NCBI RefSeq assembly: GCF_000006405.1
Contig: NW_003208364.1
Coordinates: forward strand, 101,618 to 165,617
DNA from: Perkinsus marinus ATCC 50983
Taxonomy: Eukaryota; Perkinsozoa; Perkinsida; Perkinsidae
Length of the DNA: 64,000 nt
Direction of reading: 5' to 3'
Part shown: in pieces, positions 1-9,993 of the stretch
How positions within the stretch are numbered: the first letter of the stretch is position 1
How the letters are laid out: each line of letters opens with the position of its first letter
Notes under the pieces: generated by a model
Seen by the model: only the letters and a program-made list of their open reading frames with translations
Told to the model about the DNA's origin: nothing
The model's database searches: none
Translations under genes and position numbers: made by a program

Positions 1-97
1 CAATTGCGGATTGCTGCTTTCTCTCGTCAACTATCTGTGACAGAAACCATGAGCTAGGAAGATTGTGACCGACTGCTTACGAATGTCTCTCCAGTGG

Positions 98-475
98 TCA
101 CAAGACTCGCTTTTCCGTGACACGCGCGAGGTTGCTTTCGTGTTCAAACTGGTCGGCTGGATGTAGTTGGCATCTACTTCTCATCAGCAGTATTGTGCTG
201 TTGTTTGGTTTTCGTTGCCTCCTATTATTCCCTCTGGTACGGATATATTGGGAAATCTTTGGCACCTCAGACCGCGGCTTTTCCAGTATACCACATACAC
301 CAACTGTCTCATAGGGAGTCTGTTTCACGTTGAGCGTGATGGGATTGCGTTGCTCGAGTAGTTTCCGGAATCCAGACTTAACACAACGCGAGTCGTCATG
401 TTCATAGTATTTTGTGAGGGGGTCATCAGCTAAAGAAAACCCGCTTTGTTTTTTTTCATTGATTTTGTTCAACAC
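98..475 (-). CDS. Possible coding exon, unknown product
   Basis: An open frame of 125 codons runs leftward from an ATG only six bases from the plus-strand ATG of the neighbouring amidase gene. Its first ~80 residues have a protein-like, charged composition (for example SLADDPLTKYYEHDD and KLLEQRNPITLNV). I do not recognise a family. No signal peptide, membrane segment or repeat is visible. If real it would share a tiny divergent promoter with the amidase gene, and it may continue past a splice site. It could also be a chance frame in upstream DNA. Confidence 0.3.
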   Translation of the reverse strand: MLNKINEKKQSGFSLADDPLTKYYEHDDSRCVKSGFRKLLEQRNPITLNVKQTPYETVGVCGILEKPRSEVPKISQYIRTRGNNRRQRKPNNSTILLMRSRCQLHPADQFEHESNLARVTEKRVL

Positions 476-480
476 TCATA

Positions 481-1749
481 TGTCAGCAATTTCCCCTATT
501 ATGAAATCTTCCCTTCGTGTGGCCGTTTTACAAACAAAAGTCTTTCCGGAAAAGGCTAGTTCCCTCCGCGGTATGCCTTGTATTTCGGTCGTGCTCTATC
601 TTATGTTAGGCGCTCGAGAGACTCTGTTAGCAGCAATTGATATATCCAAGCCAGATCTATGTGTTATTGGAGAGATGTTCACTTGTCCCTATCATCCGAA
701 GTATGAATCAATGTGCATATCTTCTGCATAAAAATACGTTCTTCAAGATACTTTCGACAATACGGCGAACGCCTACCCGACCAGAGTCCTACGCTAGACA
801 TGGTCAAAGAGGTTGCCAAAGAGAAAAATGTAATAATGAGATGGCTAGTGACGGGCCCAATCGTCTGACCTTACGTTGTAGGTGTGGATAGTTGGTGGCA
901 CTGTGCCTGAACTGGATGATGCTGATAAGGTCTATAACACGGCATTGGTCGTGAATAGTTCGGGAGAGCTGGTGAAAACTTATCGCAAGGTAGAAATGTG
1001 ATTACGCTGGTGTTTTACTCGACTTCTCTGTTAGGCTCATCTTTTCGATATAGATGTTCCTGCGGATGGTGATAAGCCTGGTATTCGTTTTTTCGAGTCC
1101 GAAACTCTAAGTCCTGGGAACTCTGGTCCATGCGTATTCGACACTCCATGGGGGCCTTTCGGGTAACATGTGTCAACACTGGAGATTATATTTCTCTCGT
1201 GATGTAGGCTAGGGATCTGCTACGATGTAAGATTCCCAGAATACGCAGCTCTGCTTCGAAACATAGCCCCCGATCTGAAGATGCTCATCTATCCAGGAGC
1301 GTTCAACATGACGACTGGTCCAGTAAGTCTCCGAGTAGAATGTCGGTGTATGCTGTTCATAGGCTCATTGGAGACTCCTTGGACGGGCACGAGCTCTCGA
1401 TTCACAGTGCTACGTTGTCATGGCATCCCCCTCTCGTAGTGAGAACCCTGAGGATTATCAAGCTTGGGGGCATTCGATGGTAGTCAATCCTTGGGGTGAA
1501 GTAATACTAGGACGGCTAGTGCAGTGCTTGGTCTTATGCTTCCATACAGGTTGTGGACGAGACGGACGAGAAGCATGGCTGGTTCACTGTGGATGTAGAC
1601 TTGACCATGGTAGACAGAGTTCGGCGGAATATCCCTACGGCCTCTCAGAAAAGGTTCTTAGGAGGGCTCCGAATCAGTGTGGTCAACTTCCCGTTGAACT
1701 CAGGTACGATCTGTACACGAAGGTACAGCCCGTGGACCAGTCCAACTAG
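481..1749 (+). CDS. NIT2: Omega-amidase / NIT2-type nitrilase family protein
   Basis: Predicted to hydrolyse omega-amides such as alpha-ketoglutaramate to the keto acid and ammonia, in glutamine transamination metabolism. About seven short introns must be removed; joined exons give about 276 residues, the family length. All three catalytic residues are visible: Glu in [14 protein letters not shown] (about residue 52), Lys in LVKTYRKAHLFDID (about 124) and Cys in [13 protein letters not shown] (about 171). The segments [12 protein letters not shown] and [14 protein letters not shown] are typical of NIT2 rather than of nitrilases or NIT1. The last exon (phase-2 splice after QK) reads RYDLYTKVQ and stops at 1749. 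An in-frame ATG eight codons downstream could also serve as the start. The cytosolic or mitochondrial location cannot be read from the sequence. Confidence 0.9.
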
Positions 1750-2053
1750 CAGCAGCGAATATTATCCCTGGTATGCTCCGCTCTTTCAACATCATTCAAC
1801 TTTTCGTTTCATTTGTTGACCTACAGCGCATGTCGTTGAGTATGCATGTACGCCATATCGAGACACCTTCACTCGCCCGGCTTAGGAGGTTATCATGGAC
1901 CCGGAAGATGATCACATTAATAAATTAGTAAATTAACGACGATCTCTAATTGAGATGTAGGGTTTGAACGAAGCGTGGACAAATGCATACCGATACGACC
2001 TCGAAGACGTAGGCCATAGGACTTGTTAAACCTCGTGTATGCAATCACTGACA
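1750..2053. other. Intergenic, no recognisable feature
   Basis: This stretch follows the amidase stop codon. It has only short frames, and I see no RNA gene, repeat or conserved motif in it. Confidence 0.5.
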
Positions 2054-3029
2054 TCATCTAGTCATAATCGGATAACCAATAAAGTGGCAAGTATGGCCAT
2101 CTGCACTCCATAACTTCCAATCATGAGGGAGTCTCGAATGATTTCGGATTAAACCCATTGCACTATCAACGCAAGCATCTAGAGGTAACGGCATTGCCGC
2201 TGCTTGACAACGAATGGACTTGATCAGTCTGTGCAAATGGTAATGAGATACTCCAATATGGAACTCTGATAAAGTACGATGGGATTCTCCCCATACTTGA
2301 ACTAGTACTACCTCCACTACGTGGGGTTGGGCCGTAGTAGAGCTCATCTTGGCGGCTCCCGCCTCACCTCAACGAGAAGTACCTGGGCTCAGGGGCCTAT
2401 CCAGAAAAGTCTTGGCTCGGCCCTTGAGCTCTGTTGCCGATGGCTTTCCGAGAAAAATGATTAATAGGGAAGGATGCTGCTCTCTAGTGATACATACCCT
2501 CACGGGTGTCCTTTTCCCTTCTCGTGCTTCGACGTTTTACAATCTGGAAAAGAAAATTCAAAACCAGACGCATCAGCAGACACAATGAGCGCTGCATTCT
2601 CAGTCGAGAATACGTATTGATGAAAATGGGCAATTTTGACTACGGCACTTCGGGCTAAACATGCCAAGCTCTCAGGTTCCTTCAATGTCACAGTCACCAC
2701 AGAAGATGTTCAACTCGGAGTCCCACGGGAGTAATAACAGGCTGGAATCTATCGTTATCACAAATTCCTCAACACAACACGAATGAGGTCATTATGGTAG
2801 AGGCATTCCTCAGGCTTTAATAGAGCCTTCTTTCTCATCAGTTTCAGGTGACGGGACTGCTGTCGATGCCCCACTCGCTGAGAAGCTCCTCACCGTCTGA
2901 ATGAACTCCGATTGATTCTCGGAAGAAAGCAATTGAGATCCCATTACAGAGAAAATTAACCTCCCAGTGAGAGTACATTAACACGGTAAGACGCGAGTTG
3001 CCCATCCTCCTCGGTGTTTTTATCATCAT
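2054..3029 (-). CDS. Candidate multi-exon gene, unknown product
   Basis: Three leftward frames with protein-like composition lie in order (2844-3029, about 2500-2700 and 2054-2347), separated by stretches with stops, as expected of a split gene. The middle segment contains VTVTLKEPESLACLARSAVV followed by KIAHFHQYVF. The part SLACLARSAVV faintly resembles a SOCS-box helix, but this is too short to trust. The last segment has an ATG of its own (position 2347), so there may be two genes. I do not recognise a function, and the exon joins are uncertain. Confidence 0.3.
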
Positions 3030-3557
3030 CGAGACCGATAAACTTCACCTTTTTTGAACCCACCTAAGGGAATACAGATCTGTCACTAAATATCGATCAC
3101 TCTATCACCATATCATATTTTTCCGCATCTACAATCGGTGCATGCAAACATGTACCCACTGAGCCAACGCTATAAGCCTACTTCCAAGGTCAGTGAATGG
3201 GTTTTGTGATGACGCCACACTCTCCGTTTCTGACACTCTGGAAGGCTGAAGAAGTACGTCCGTTGGAGACTTCAATTCTGTCTGCAATTTAATACTTCTT
3301 ACACACCAGTGGGAATTCCTCCCATAGTTTTCCGTCGTACTGGTACTATTTTTTGCTTAGAAAGTATCTGCCTCCATAACTTCATCGGGGCACTCCACAG
3401 CCCATCGTACATCAGCAGAGGCCTTCTTCCGGCCAGTGGCAGGGTCCTCCACGTTGTCATCTCGTTCAGGCACTTCCTTTTCGCGATTCGCCCTCCCCTC
3501 TCAAACTGAACGCATCTCAACCGTGATATCAATATTGCATACAACATGTCACGATTT

Positions 3558-5114
3558 TCAAGCCGACATGAGAGCCCCGTAATCTCCATTCGGAGTTAAT
3601 ACACTTCTCGTTGTATTTGCAAAATATTGTTTCCGGCTAGCAGACATCAGCACAAAGAGAGAGAACCCCACGCATATCAGAGGGAAGAGGTCATTGGTGA
3701 TCGCAGCTCCAGTGAGCCTCCCATCTCCCAGTTCTACCCTTCCCACCAGGACGTTCTCTCGCTCGTTGCGGCTTTGAAAGCGCGCAACCTTGCGTCCCGT
3801 TCGGTCTACAATGGCTGAATCCCAGGCCATGTCTGCCTTGACAATAGCAACCCGGCTCTCTACCGCTCTGAAAACGACTTGAGATAGATGATCCCTAACT
3901 GCTGACCAATCTTGCGACGGATTGAGTATAAGTCCAGCCCCCTGGAGTAACATAGAGCGAACAGCCTGGGGAAAGTCCACATCGTAGCATATCAGCATCC
4001 CAACCTTCCCGGTCCAGGGCCCATTCGAATCTATGAAAGTTGGAGGTATCTCATATGTCGGATATCCAAACCGTATTGAGCTCTTCTCGCCGACTAGACC
4101 GAGTGGGTTTTGCTTGCCATAGATTCCCAAAATCTTGCCGCCAGGTCCCACCAGAATTGCGATATTACCATTTTCACCAACGAGAGCTCCGACGGACATG
4201 AAAATATTCAACTGCTCTGCTAATTGCCCTATTTCTGAACGGATATAGTCTTTAGCCTCTGTGAGATTTTGGAAGGGTCCGAGCCACATTTCTGGCCATA
4301 CCACAAATCTCGCACCTTTACCCATTACAGCGTCTTTGGTAAGCTGCATCTGTCTTTCTAAAGTCCCATTGCAAGTAGCGTCCCTCTCGTACTGCTCTAC
4401 TGCAGTTTCATCACATGCAACACCACCCAGTTCTGCACCAGGAGTGATCGTTGCCACTCTGGCTGATGGCCCTGTGGAGGTCCGCAAGGTGTAAAACTGA
4501 ATAATTGACAACAGACTCCATCCGAGCATGCACCACAGCACAAGTGCGACCAGAGGCTTCCGACGCTGTGAGAAAACAAGCTGACCCAGAGCCGCGTTAA
4601 CTAAGAACACGGTGAATTCCAACGAGTAGAATCCGAACCAGGAAATCGGCTGTATCAGGAAAGGGGCGTCATGGAAAGGCGTGCTGAGTGCAAAAAAAGT
4701 CCCCAAAAAATAAGATGTGATATATACGATACCAGTCCAGTATGCTGCCCTCCTGATGGGCTTGCCTATAGCGGACTTATCGTCCAATACGTAGTCATCG
4801 GATACCCCTAGTAGGTCCCATAGGGCACCCCAGATGAGCCCTGTTACTAAACCAAGGTACAGTTCCAGACCGATAGACCAGAAAAAGATGCCCGAACAAG
4901 CAGCGAACGAAATGGAGGATACCAGAATTGCTCTTTGACACTCCTGCGCGGCAATCATCGGACTAAGGCAGACCAGGGCGAGCGGCCAGAGCTCAAGTGG
5001 TTGGTCTAGGTCGAATTTCAGCGTTCGTAGGTTATAGAGAACCACTGAGAGGCCAGAGAGGAGGATACATGTAGTAGAGGGACGGGAGGTAATCACCGAA
5101 TCATCCGAGAGCAT
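3558..5114 (-). CDS. Membrane protein with carbon-nitrogen hydrolase domain, apolipoprotein N-acyltransferase-like
   Basis: An uninterrupted frame of 518 codons, unlike its intron-rich neighbours. The first ~210 residues hold about five or six hydrophobic segments. Residues ~220-470 are a CN-hydrolase domain with the expected Glu-Lys-Cys triad: FVVWPEMWLGPF, IYGKQNPLG and LICYDVDFPQAV. A last hydrophobic helix lies near residue 485. This order (membrane helices, nitrilase fold, terminal helix) is that of bacterial Lnt, which transfers a fatty acyl chain onto lipoproteins. Whether this protein acylates proteins or is an amidase of the secretory membrane cannot be told. Lack of introns and the bacterial-type architecture would fit an acquired gene or a retroposed copy. 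A short acidic open stretch just downstream (about 3380-3490, minus strand) might be a further exon. Confidence 0.85.
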   Translation of the reverse strand: MLSDDSVITSRPSTTCILLSGLSVVLYNLRTLKFDLDQPLELWPLALVCLSPMIAAQECQRAILVSSISFAACSGIFFWSIGLELYLGLVTGLIWGALWDLLGVSDDYVLDDKSAIGKPIRRAAYWTGIVYITSYFLGTFFALSTPFHDAPFLIQPISWFGFYSLEFTVFLVNAALGQLVFSQRRKPLVALVLWCMLGWSLLSIIQFYTLRTSTGPSARVATITPGAELGGVACDETAVEQYERDATCNGTLERQMQLTKDAVMGKGARFVVWPEMWLGPFQNLTEAKDYIRSEIGQLAEQLNIFMSVGALVGENGNIAILVGPGGKILGIYGKQNPLGLVGEKSSIRFGYPTYEIPPTFIDSNGPWTGKVGMLICYDVDFPQAVRSMLLQGAGLILNPSQDWSAVRDHLSQVVFRAVESRVAIVKADMAWDSAIVDRTGRKVARFQSRNERENVLVGRVELGDGRLTGAAITNDLFPLICVGFSLFVLMSASRKQYFANTTRSVLTPNGDYGALMSA

Positions 5115-5453
5115 TTAAAATGTTAACTGTTCGAATAACACACCCACGCCCAATTCCGAATTCGGAAAATGCGCAACCCCAGATTCAACCCCAACATACC
5201 AAATTGACAGAAAGCGATGTATTTGTGGATTGTAAAAATAATCACCATCACTAACGACAAGCAGGCTCTCTTTCTCAGCTGAGATATGGACATGACTTGA
5301 ACCGTACCACAACGGTGAGCTCCCATCCAACTCAATCGGTGCGAAGCTCCCTGGTAACCCCACCGTTTCTGGGGACCTCCAGGTTTCCACCAGCTCAGAG
5401 CACGACCTTGGCGTGAACAGTCCCCTCGCTGGGTGGGATTCCTCCCACACCAT
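5115..5453 (-). other. In-phase open frame directly upstream of the acyltransferase-like gene
   Basis: This frame of 112 codons starts at an ATG at 5453 and ends in a TAA whose next base is the first base of the ATG of the acyltransferase-like gene, in the same reading phase. Its composition is protein-like (for example SHVHISAEKESLLVVSDGDY), though I recognise no domain. It could be an upstream ORF, an exon of another gene, or an N-terminal part cut off by one nonsense codon. Nothing in the window suggests that TAA is a sense codon here. Confidence 0.35.
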
Positions 5454-5761
5454 TGGGTCTAAAGAGACGAGTCCACAGTAGAGGCAATACCATCATCGTC
5501 CCAATCGATAACTACCATATCCTGCTGGTGATACTCAAACTACCTTCTCATCGACTTCTGCTGCCCAGGCAATCAAGTCTACCAGCTTATTGTCGTAAGG
5601 TGCTTATTAGTAAGGCTTGAAGTAGCCGTCACAACACAACAACTGGTAAGGACGGGAGCTCTTAACGTGATCGTCTAGTAAGTAGCAGAAATAGAGGAGG
5701 TAGATGCTGATTTCAAGTCACGGCGTCTTCAACGCAAGTCGAGCAGCTTTCAGGGAAGCAC
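5454..5761. other. Intergenic, no recognisable feature
   Basis: This gap separates the acyltransferase-like region from the FLYWCH gene. Only short frames are present and no repeat or RNA gene was seen. Confidence 0.4.
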
Positions 5762-6274
5762 TCAGCAATAATACAAAGTAGAGGAGTTGAACTTCAAGTC
5801 GTCAATTGGGGCCTCAGGAACTTGTGCAGATTCTCGAATGACAGCATCTAGATCAACGGTAACTCGAGACTCATTAGGAAGGGCGTATGCTTCCAGAATG
5901 GCTTTATCACATAGTATTCGCTCCTGGTGGTCAGCGAAGCCCAGTAGAGTAGACCGCATCGCCGCAGCTTCGGTCGGCGCTGGTATGTCAATGGTCGTAG
6001 TAGGTTGATTTTGATTAGGCGTATTGTACGGTATAGGAGCCGCCAAATTGGATCGCGAAACCCCACGAGTACTCAAACCACAAGAATGCTCATGGTTTTG
6101 CTTCATAACTCGATCGCCCAACGTAACAAGTCGGGCCTTGCAGCCTTTCGTCCGCGCCTTGCAAGTCCAATAGACCCGATCCTTATAAGCTCTCTGCATG
6201 TGATACACGTTATCGTCCACTATACATACCACCTTGCCTCTCTGGGACGTTCGAAACGTCGCTGTCTTCATCAT
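5762..6274 (-). CDS. FLYWCH-type zinc-finger protein
   Basis: A 170-codon single-exon frame. Residues ~8-66 form a FLYWCH finger: an N-terminal FRTSQRGK strand, DNVYHMQRAYKDRVYWTC, CKARTKGCKA and the closing MKQNHEHSC give the Cys-Cys-His-His ligands. The rest is Pro/Asn/Thr-rich, then helical. FLYWCH fingers bind DNA and often occur at the N terminus of Mutator-like (MULE) transposases, but no transposase core lies nearby on either strand. It may be a domesticated or truncated MULE N terminus or a transcription factor. An upstream ATG near 6328 begins a short His/Asp-rich peptide (MAQDATVLNDHHHDEDG) that could be a first exon joined through a small intron. Confidence 0.75.
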   Translation of the reverse strand: MMKTATFRTSQRGKVVCIVDDNVYHMQRAYKDRVYWTCKARTKGCKARLVTLGDRVMKQNHEHSCGLSTRGVSRSNLAAPIPYNTPNQNQPTTTIDIPAPTEAAAMRSTLLGFADHQERILCDKAILEAYALPNESRVTVDLDAVIRESAQVPEAPIDDLKFNSSTLYYC

Positions 6275-6810
6275 CTACGACCGTCTTCGTCGTGGTGGTG
6301 GTCGTTGAGGACAGTGGCATCTTGAGCCATCTTGCTATCTTGAGTTTCCTCAACGGGGACCTATGGTTTATTAGAGTTGGTCATCTTTCCCTTCCTCGGA
6401 GGAGTGTAGGAGTCCGTGCTGAAGGGCATGGGTAAAGACACGTAGATCGAGATGGCAGCCAGCCGGTGCTCTACTCCTATCAATACAAAGGGAGGACCTA
6501 CCTGAGGCACCGACCTTGATAGCTACTATCATTGTAAGACCAATAGCCCAGGCTTACGTCCATCCAACGTAGCCCCTCATTGCTGTCTTATAGTCCTCCT
6601 CCTCCCCTTCCCTTCCCCCTCCCGGGTCGTATTCGTTCCTCCGGGCATCCACGTATCTCTGACTGTTAGTTCGAACGGGTAGCTTCGACGGGGCGTCGTC
6701 GGTTTCTCCACTTTTTTGCCAGTCGGTTGTAGTTCCCTTCAGGCCTACGTGAAACTGTGTTGATGCCTCCCGTTCTTGTTTGCAGAGCGTTCGGTCCCAC
6801 TACCCTTCCT
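6275..6810. promoter_or_regulatory. Divergent upstream region with polypyrimidine tract
   Basis: This noncoding interval separates the leftward FLYWCH gene from the rightward SR-protein gene and probably holds both promoters. A C/T-rich tract with long CCCTTCC-type runs lies at about 6590-6630. A likely 5'-UTR intron end (TTGTTTGCAG) lies just before 6785. No defined motif such as a TATA box can be assigned. Confidence 0.4.
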
Positions 6811-7938
6811 ATGTATAGCCGCAACACTCTTTACGTGGGGAACATATCCTCGCGTACTACCGAGCGTGATATCACGGAGGAGTTTGGACGATATGGTCGC
6901 GTCATAAGATGCTACATCCCTTCGGGAAAGAACATTTGCTTCGTGGAGTACGACGACGAGCGGGACGCAGAGGATGCCTACCGCGGTATGGCTTCTGCTC
7001 GCGTTGATGGCAATACATTGAACTTGCAATGGGCTAAGGCTGGTCCCAGGTGAGCTCGCCAACAACTTGGTGGTAGCGGACAATTGGCTGCTAGGGACAG
7101 AGTACGGAGGTACTACCGCTCCCCCTCGCGTGGTTACAGCCGTAGACATTACGGTCGCTCAAGGAGTCGTAGCTATTCACGTGGTCGTTCTCGTCGGGGA
7201 AGAAGCTACCGTTCCCGTTCCCGATCCTATTCGCGGTCTGGGTCGCGATCATCTAGATCTCGCTCGGGTTCCTCTGTCAGCCGGTAAGTCACGGAGTGTA
7301 TCGGGATCTCCGACAAGGTCCTGGCGTTCCTTTTCAGATCGGACAGTCGTGATGGGCGTCGTACTCACTCGGAGTCTCCCCGGAAGCATCGCGATCGCTC
7401 GTCCACGTCCAAGGTTGAAGACAGAGAGCGGTCCCGTCACGAATCAAGATCGAGAACATCTCGTCGAGAGGAAGGTTCTGAGTGTCGCTCAAGGAGCCCC
7501 AGTGAGAAGGAGCGTACAAGTCGTTCGAGGGACCGCAGCGAGCTTCGTGAGGGAAAATCCAAATCGAGAGAAGCCGACCGGTCGGAGTCTCGTGGTTCCC
7601 GGAGCCGTAGCGGGCCTCGGGATAGTCGCTCTGGAAGCCGCAGTACCGAGCGCTCCAATGACCGTGTTGAGGAAAAACGTGGAAGTGAGAGCCCTGAGAA
7701 AGATGTGAAGAAGCGCGACCGCAGCGGCGAGCGGGTGCCAAGTTCTGACGCTAAGAGCCCCTCGCGGGGTGAGTCTCAACGTCGACGAGATCACAGTACA
7801 CGTAGGAGTTCGAGTCGTAGGGATGACAATGACCGGAAGAGGAGTGCTTCACGTGATAGGAGTGAGAGCCGTCGGAAGAGTACTCGCAGAGAGGAGAGTG
7901 ACAAGCCCACAGCAAGTGTAGATCGTAAGGCAGATTAG
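6811..7938 (+). CDS. Serine/arginine-rich splicing factor with one RRM
   Basis: Nuclear RNA-binding protein expected to act in spliceosome recruitment and splice-site choice. The ATG at 6811 gives MYSRNTLYVGNI directly, so the RRM begins at residue ~5. RNP2 is LYVGNI and the RNP1 position is KNICFVEYDD; the domain ends at LQWAKAGPR. After an intron of about 45 nt (from 7049) comes a long RS tail (for example SRSRSYSRGRSRRGRS), continued after a second intron near 7286 to the stop at 7936-7938. An earlier in-frame ATG (6757) is less likely because a splice acceptor seems to lie between the two. The layout resembles SRSF3/SRSF2-type proteins without a zinc knuckle. The exact orthologue cannot be fixed by eye. 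Confidence 0.9.
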
Positions 7939-7943
7939 TTGCT

Positions 7944-8451
7944 CTACTGCTGTGCTAGTACTACAGCACTACGAGTGATCCCTACTATATCATCATCTCC
8001 TGTCTCCTGCTGACACCAACGTTTTGTGTTGGGACTCTCCTTAACTACAAGGGTTATATCAGTTTCCTCAGTGGGGCATTGGGCACATGTATCCTCTACA
8101 GTCTCGGTGGTTGGGCTACAGCTTCTATCTCGTCATTTTGCACCTACCGACCCGTTCCTCGCCGTCAAACCGGATATTGTTTATATAGTGCTGAAAGTGT
8201 TCGAAGTCTTCCCCGAGGCATTCGACTTGTCTGTTGATCTTTAGTGCCAGCTCGTCGCCCCATCTATGTCGATCACCAAGCAGTGCTGCTACCTTGGGTT
8301 CGCCTTCTTGACCATTCAAACCACAGGAGGGCCTGTCGGGAGATTACCAGTCTTGAGCTCAGGCAACGTCAGGTTGGTGGTTGCTTTCTACATGGTCTCT
8401 ACGTTAACTGCTCGTAGTGTATTGTGTTGCTTCTGGCGCTCACGTTTCCAT
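7944..8451 (-). CDS. Small split gene, unknown product
   Basis: A leftward gene is suggested by protein-like exons: MAWKRERQKQHNTLRAV at the start, then GDRHRWGDELALKINRQVE followed by CLGEDFEHFQHYINNIRFDG, and an acidic last exon containing ETDITLVVKESPNTKRW. The stop at 7944-7946 lies five bases from the SR-protein stop on the other strand, and its ATG lies 65 bases from the PSMA6 ATG. The middle exon reads like an amphipathic helix. No family is recognised. The splice sites are inferred and one or two may be wrong. Confidence 0.45.
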
Positions 8452-8516
8452 GCCATATCTCAATTGAGCTCTGTCTTGGTGTATTTCCTGTCAGGAGCGT
8501 TTGATTTTTTGGCCAA

Positions 8517-9605
8517 ATGTCGCGTCAATCTGGCTACGATCGTCATATCACAATCTTCAGTCCTGAGGGACGACTATACCAGGTAATAGGCCCTTGCTGG
8601 TAGAGGCTCCTGTAGTGCTGTCAGGTTGAGTATGCTTTCAAAGCTGTGAAGACATCTGGGCTCACATGCCTTGCCATGAAGGGCAAGAATACGGTTGTTG
8701 CAGTTGGCCAAAAGAAGATCCCGGTCAGCACAAGTGCTTGTCAGAGGTCTCCTCACTTGGTTTCATTTCCCAGGATAAGCTCCAGGATGGCTCCTTTACC
8801 AACTCCATATATCGTATCACCTCCAACCTAGGAGTTGTCATAGCCGGCATGCCAGCTGATGTCCGAGCTCTCGTTAATAGGGCTCGTCAGACTGCTTCCG
8901 AGTAAGAAGTCGATGAATATATAAGCCGCTCTATTCGCTTGTGCAGGTATGAGGACAAGAACGGTTGCGAGATCCCTTGCCACTATCTGGCTAAGAAGAT
9001 CGCCAACTTAGCTCAGGTCTACACTCAGCATGCATATATGCGTCCATATGGTGTTAGTAAGCGAGGCATTGAACTTCTTAGCAACAGATATGAGTTGTTC
9101 TTCCTTCCTAGTTGCTCTGTTCTTCGGAATTGACGATGAATTCGGCCCTCAACTCTTGAAGGTAGATCCTGCTGGTCACTATGTGGGCTGTAAGGCTGCT
9201 GCAGCCGGTACAAAGGAGCAGGTAATATCCGCGTTCATCTACCATGTAATACCCATTCTATAGGAAGCTACAAATGCGTTGGAGAAAATAGTGCGCAAGA
9301 GAATGGACACTGGCGTGCCCGAGGGCTCAGATGAGACTGAGACCGTTGAAGAGGCCATAGCCGCCTTACAGACAGTAGTATATGATGAGTGTGTTGCCTG
9401 TCCCTCCTCAGAAATATGTTGCTATAGGTTTTGTCCATGGATTTCAAGCCCAGTGATATTGAGGTCTGCGTCATGAGTACTCAGAACACTAGATTTAGGT
9501 GGTTATTCCTCTACGTCGGTATTCGCTATATGTACTCGGATTTTCAGGAAACTCACCCCATCGGAAATCGATGAGCATCTGAACGCGATAGCTGAGAAGG
9601 ATTAG
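8517..9605 (+). CDS. PSMA6: Proteasome 20S subunit alpha-1 (PSMA6 type)
   Basis: Structural alpha-ring subunit of the 20S proteasome. The first exon reads [20 protein letters not shown], the alpha-subunit N-terminal helix signature, and continues after an intron as [20 protein letters not shown]. Later exons give [64 protein letters not shown] and a C-terminal ending in [17 protein letters not shown]. The [20 protein letters not shown] start and the [10 protein letters not shown] block match alpha-1/PSMA6 rather than other alpha subunits. About seven introns are needed and the total is about 250 residues, as usual. It runs away from the small minus-strand gene and probably shares its promoter. 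Confidence 0.92.
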
Positions 9606-9993
9606 GAGTGATTGATGTGATCGTTGCTCATTTATACTACGGAAGTGTTTCGAAGTTTTACGATGCGTTGCGTTGACATTTAACAACGTATTTAACATTA
9701 CATCAGTGGGTTTGAAGCCGAGGCAGTGAAGAATAGCAATTTATCCGAATGAGCGTTGGATTTTCATAAACGTAGTACCTCCTTTGTGGGCATGACATCT
9801 TTTTCAACTAAAGGTCTCAACGTCATTTAGTGGGTAATTTTCTTCGTTTCTACTGGTTTCCTCAAGTGGCTGAATCCCCCACCGCAATCTATTGTTCCAT
9901 TCGTCGACACAACTCAACTTATCAATGAAACACACACATTTCAACCAATGGCTATCTGCTCTTCAGGCTAGTTCAGGAGTGCAGGGAACTCAT
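9606..9993. other. Intergenic, no recognisable feature
   Basis: This AT-richer gap lies between the convergent PSMA6 and dipeptidase genes. It probably holds both 3' ends. No RNA gene or repeat was recognised. Confidence 0.5.

Noticed and set aside
6316-6340. Minus-strand sequence TAGCAAGATGGCTCAAG near the FLYWCH gene, similar to the spliced leader
   Set aside because: The middle does not match, and ATGGCTCAAG is better read as the start codon of a short peptide. Too weak to call a relict leader.
7067-7708. Plus-strand frame of 213 codons overlapping the SR-protein gene
   Set aside because: It is an alternate frame through the Arg/Ser-coding repeats; the RS reading is the real one.
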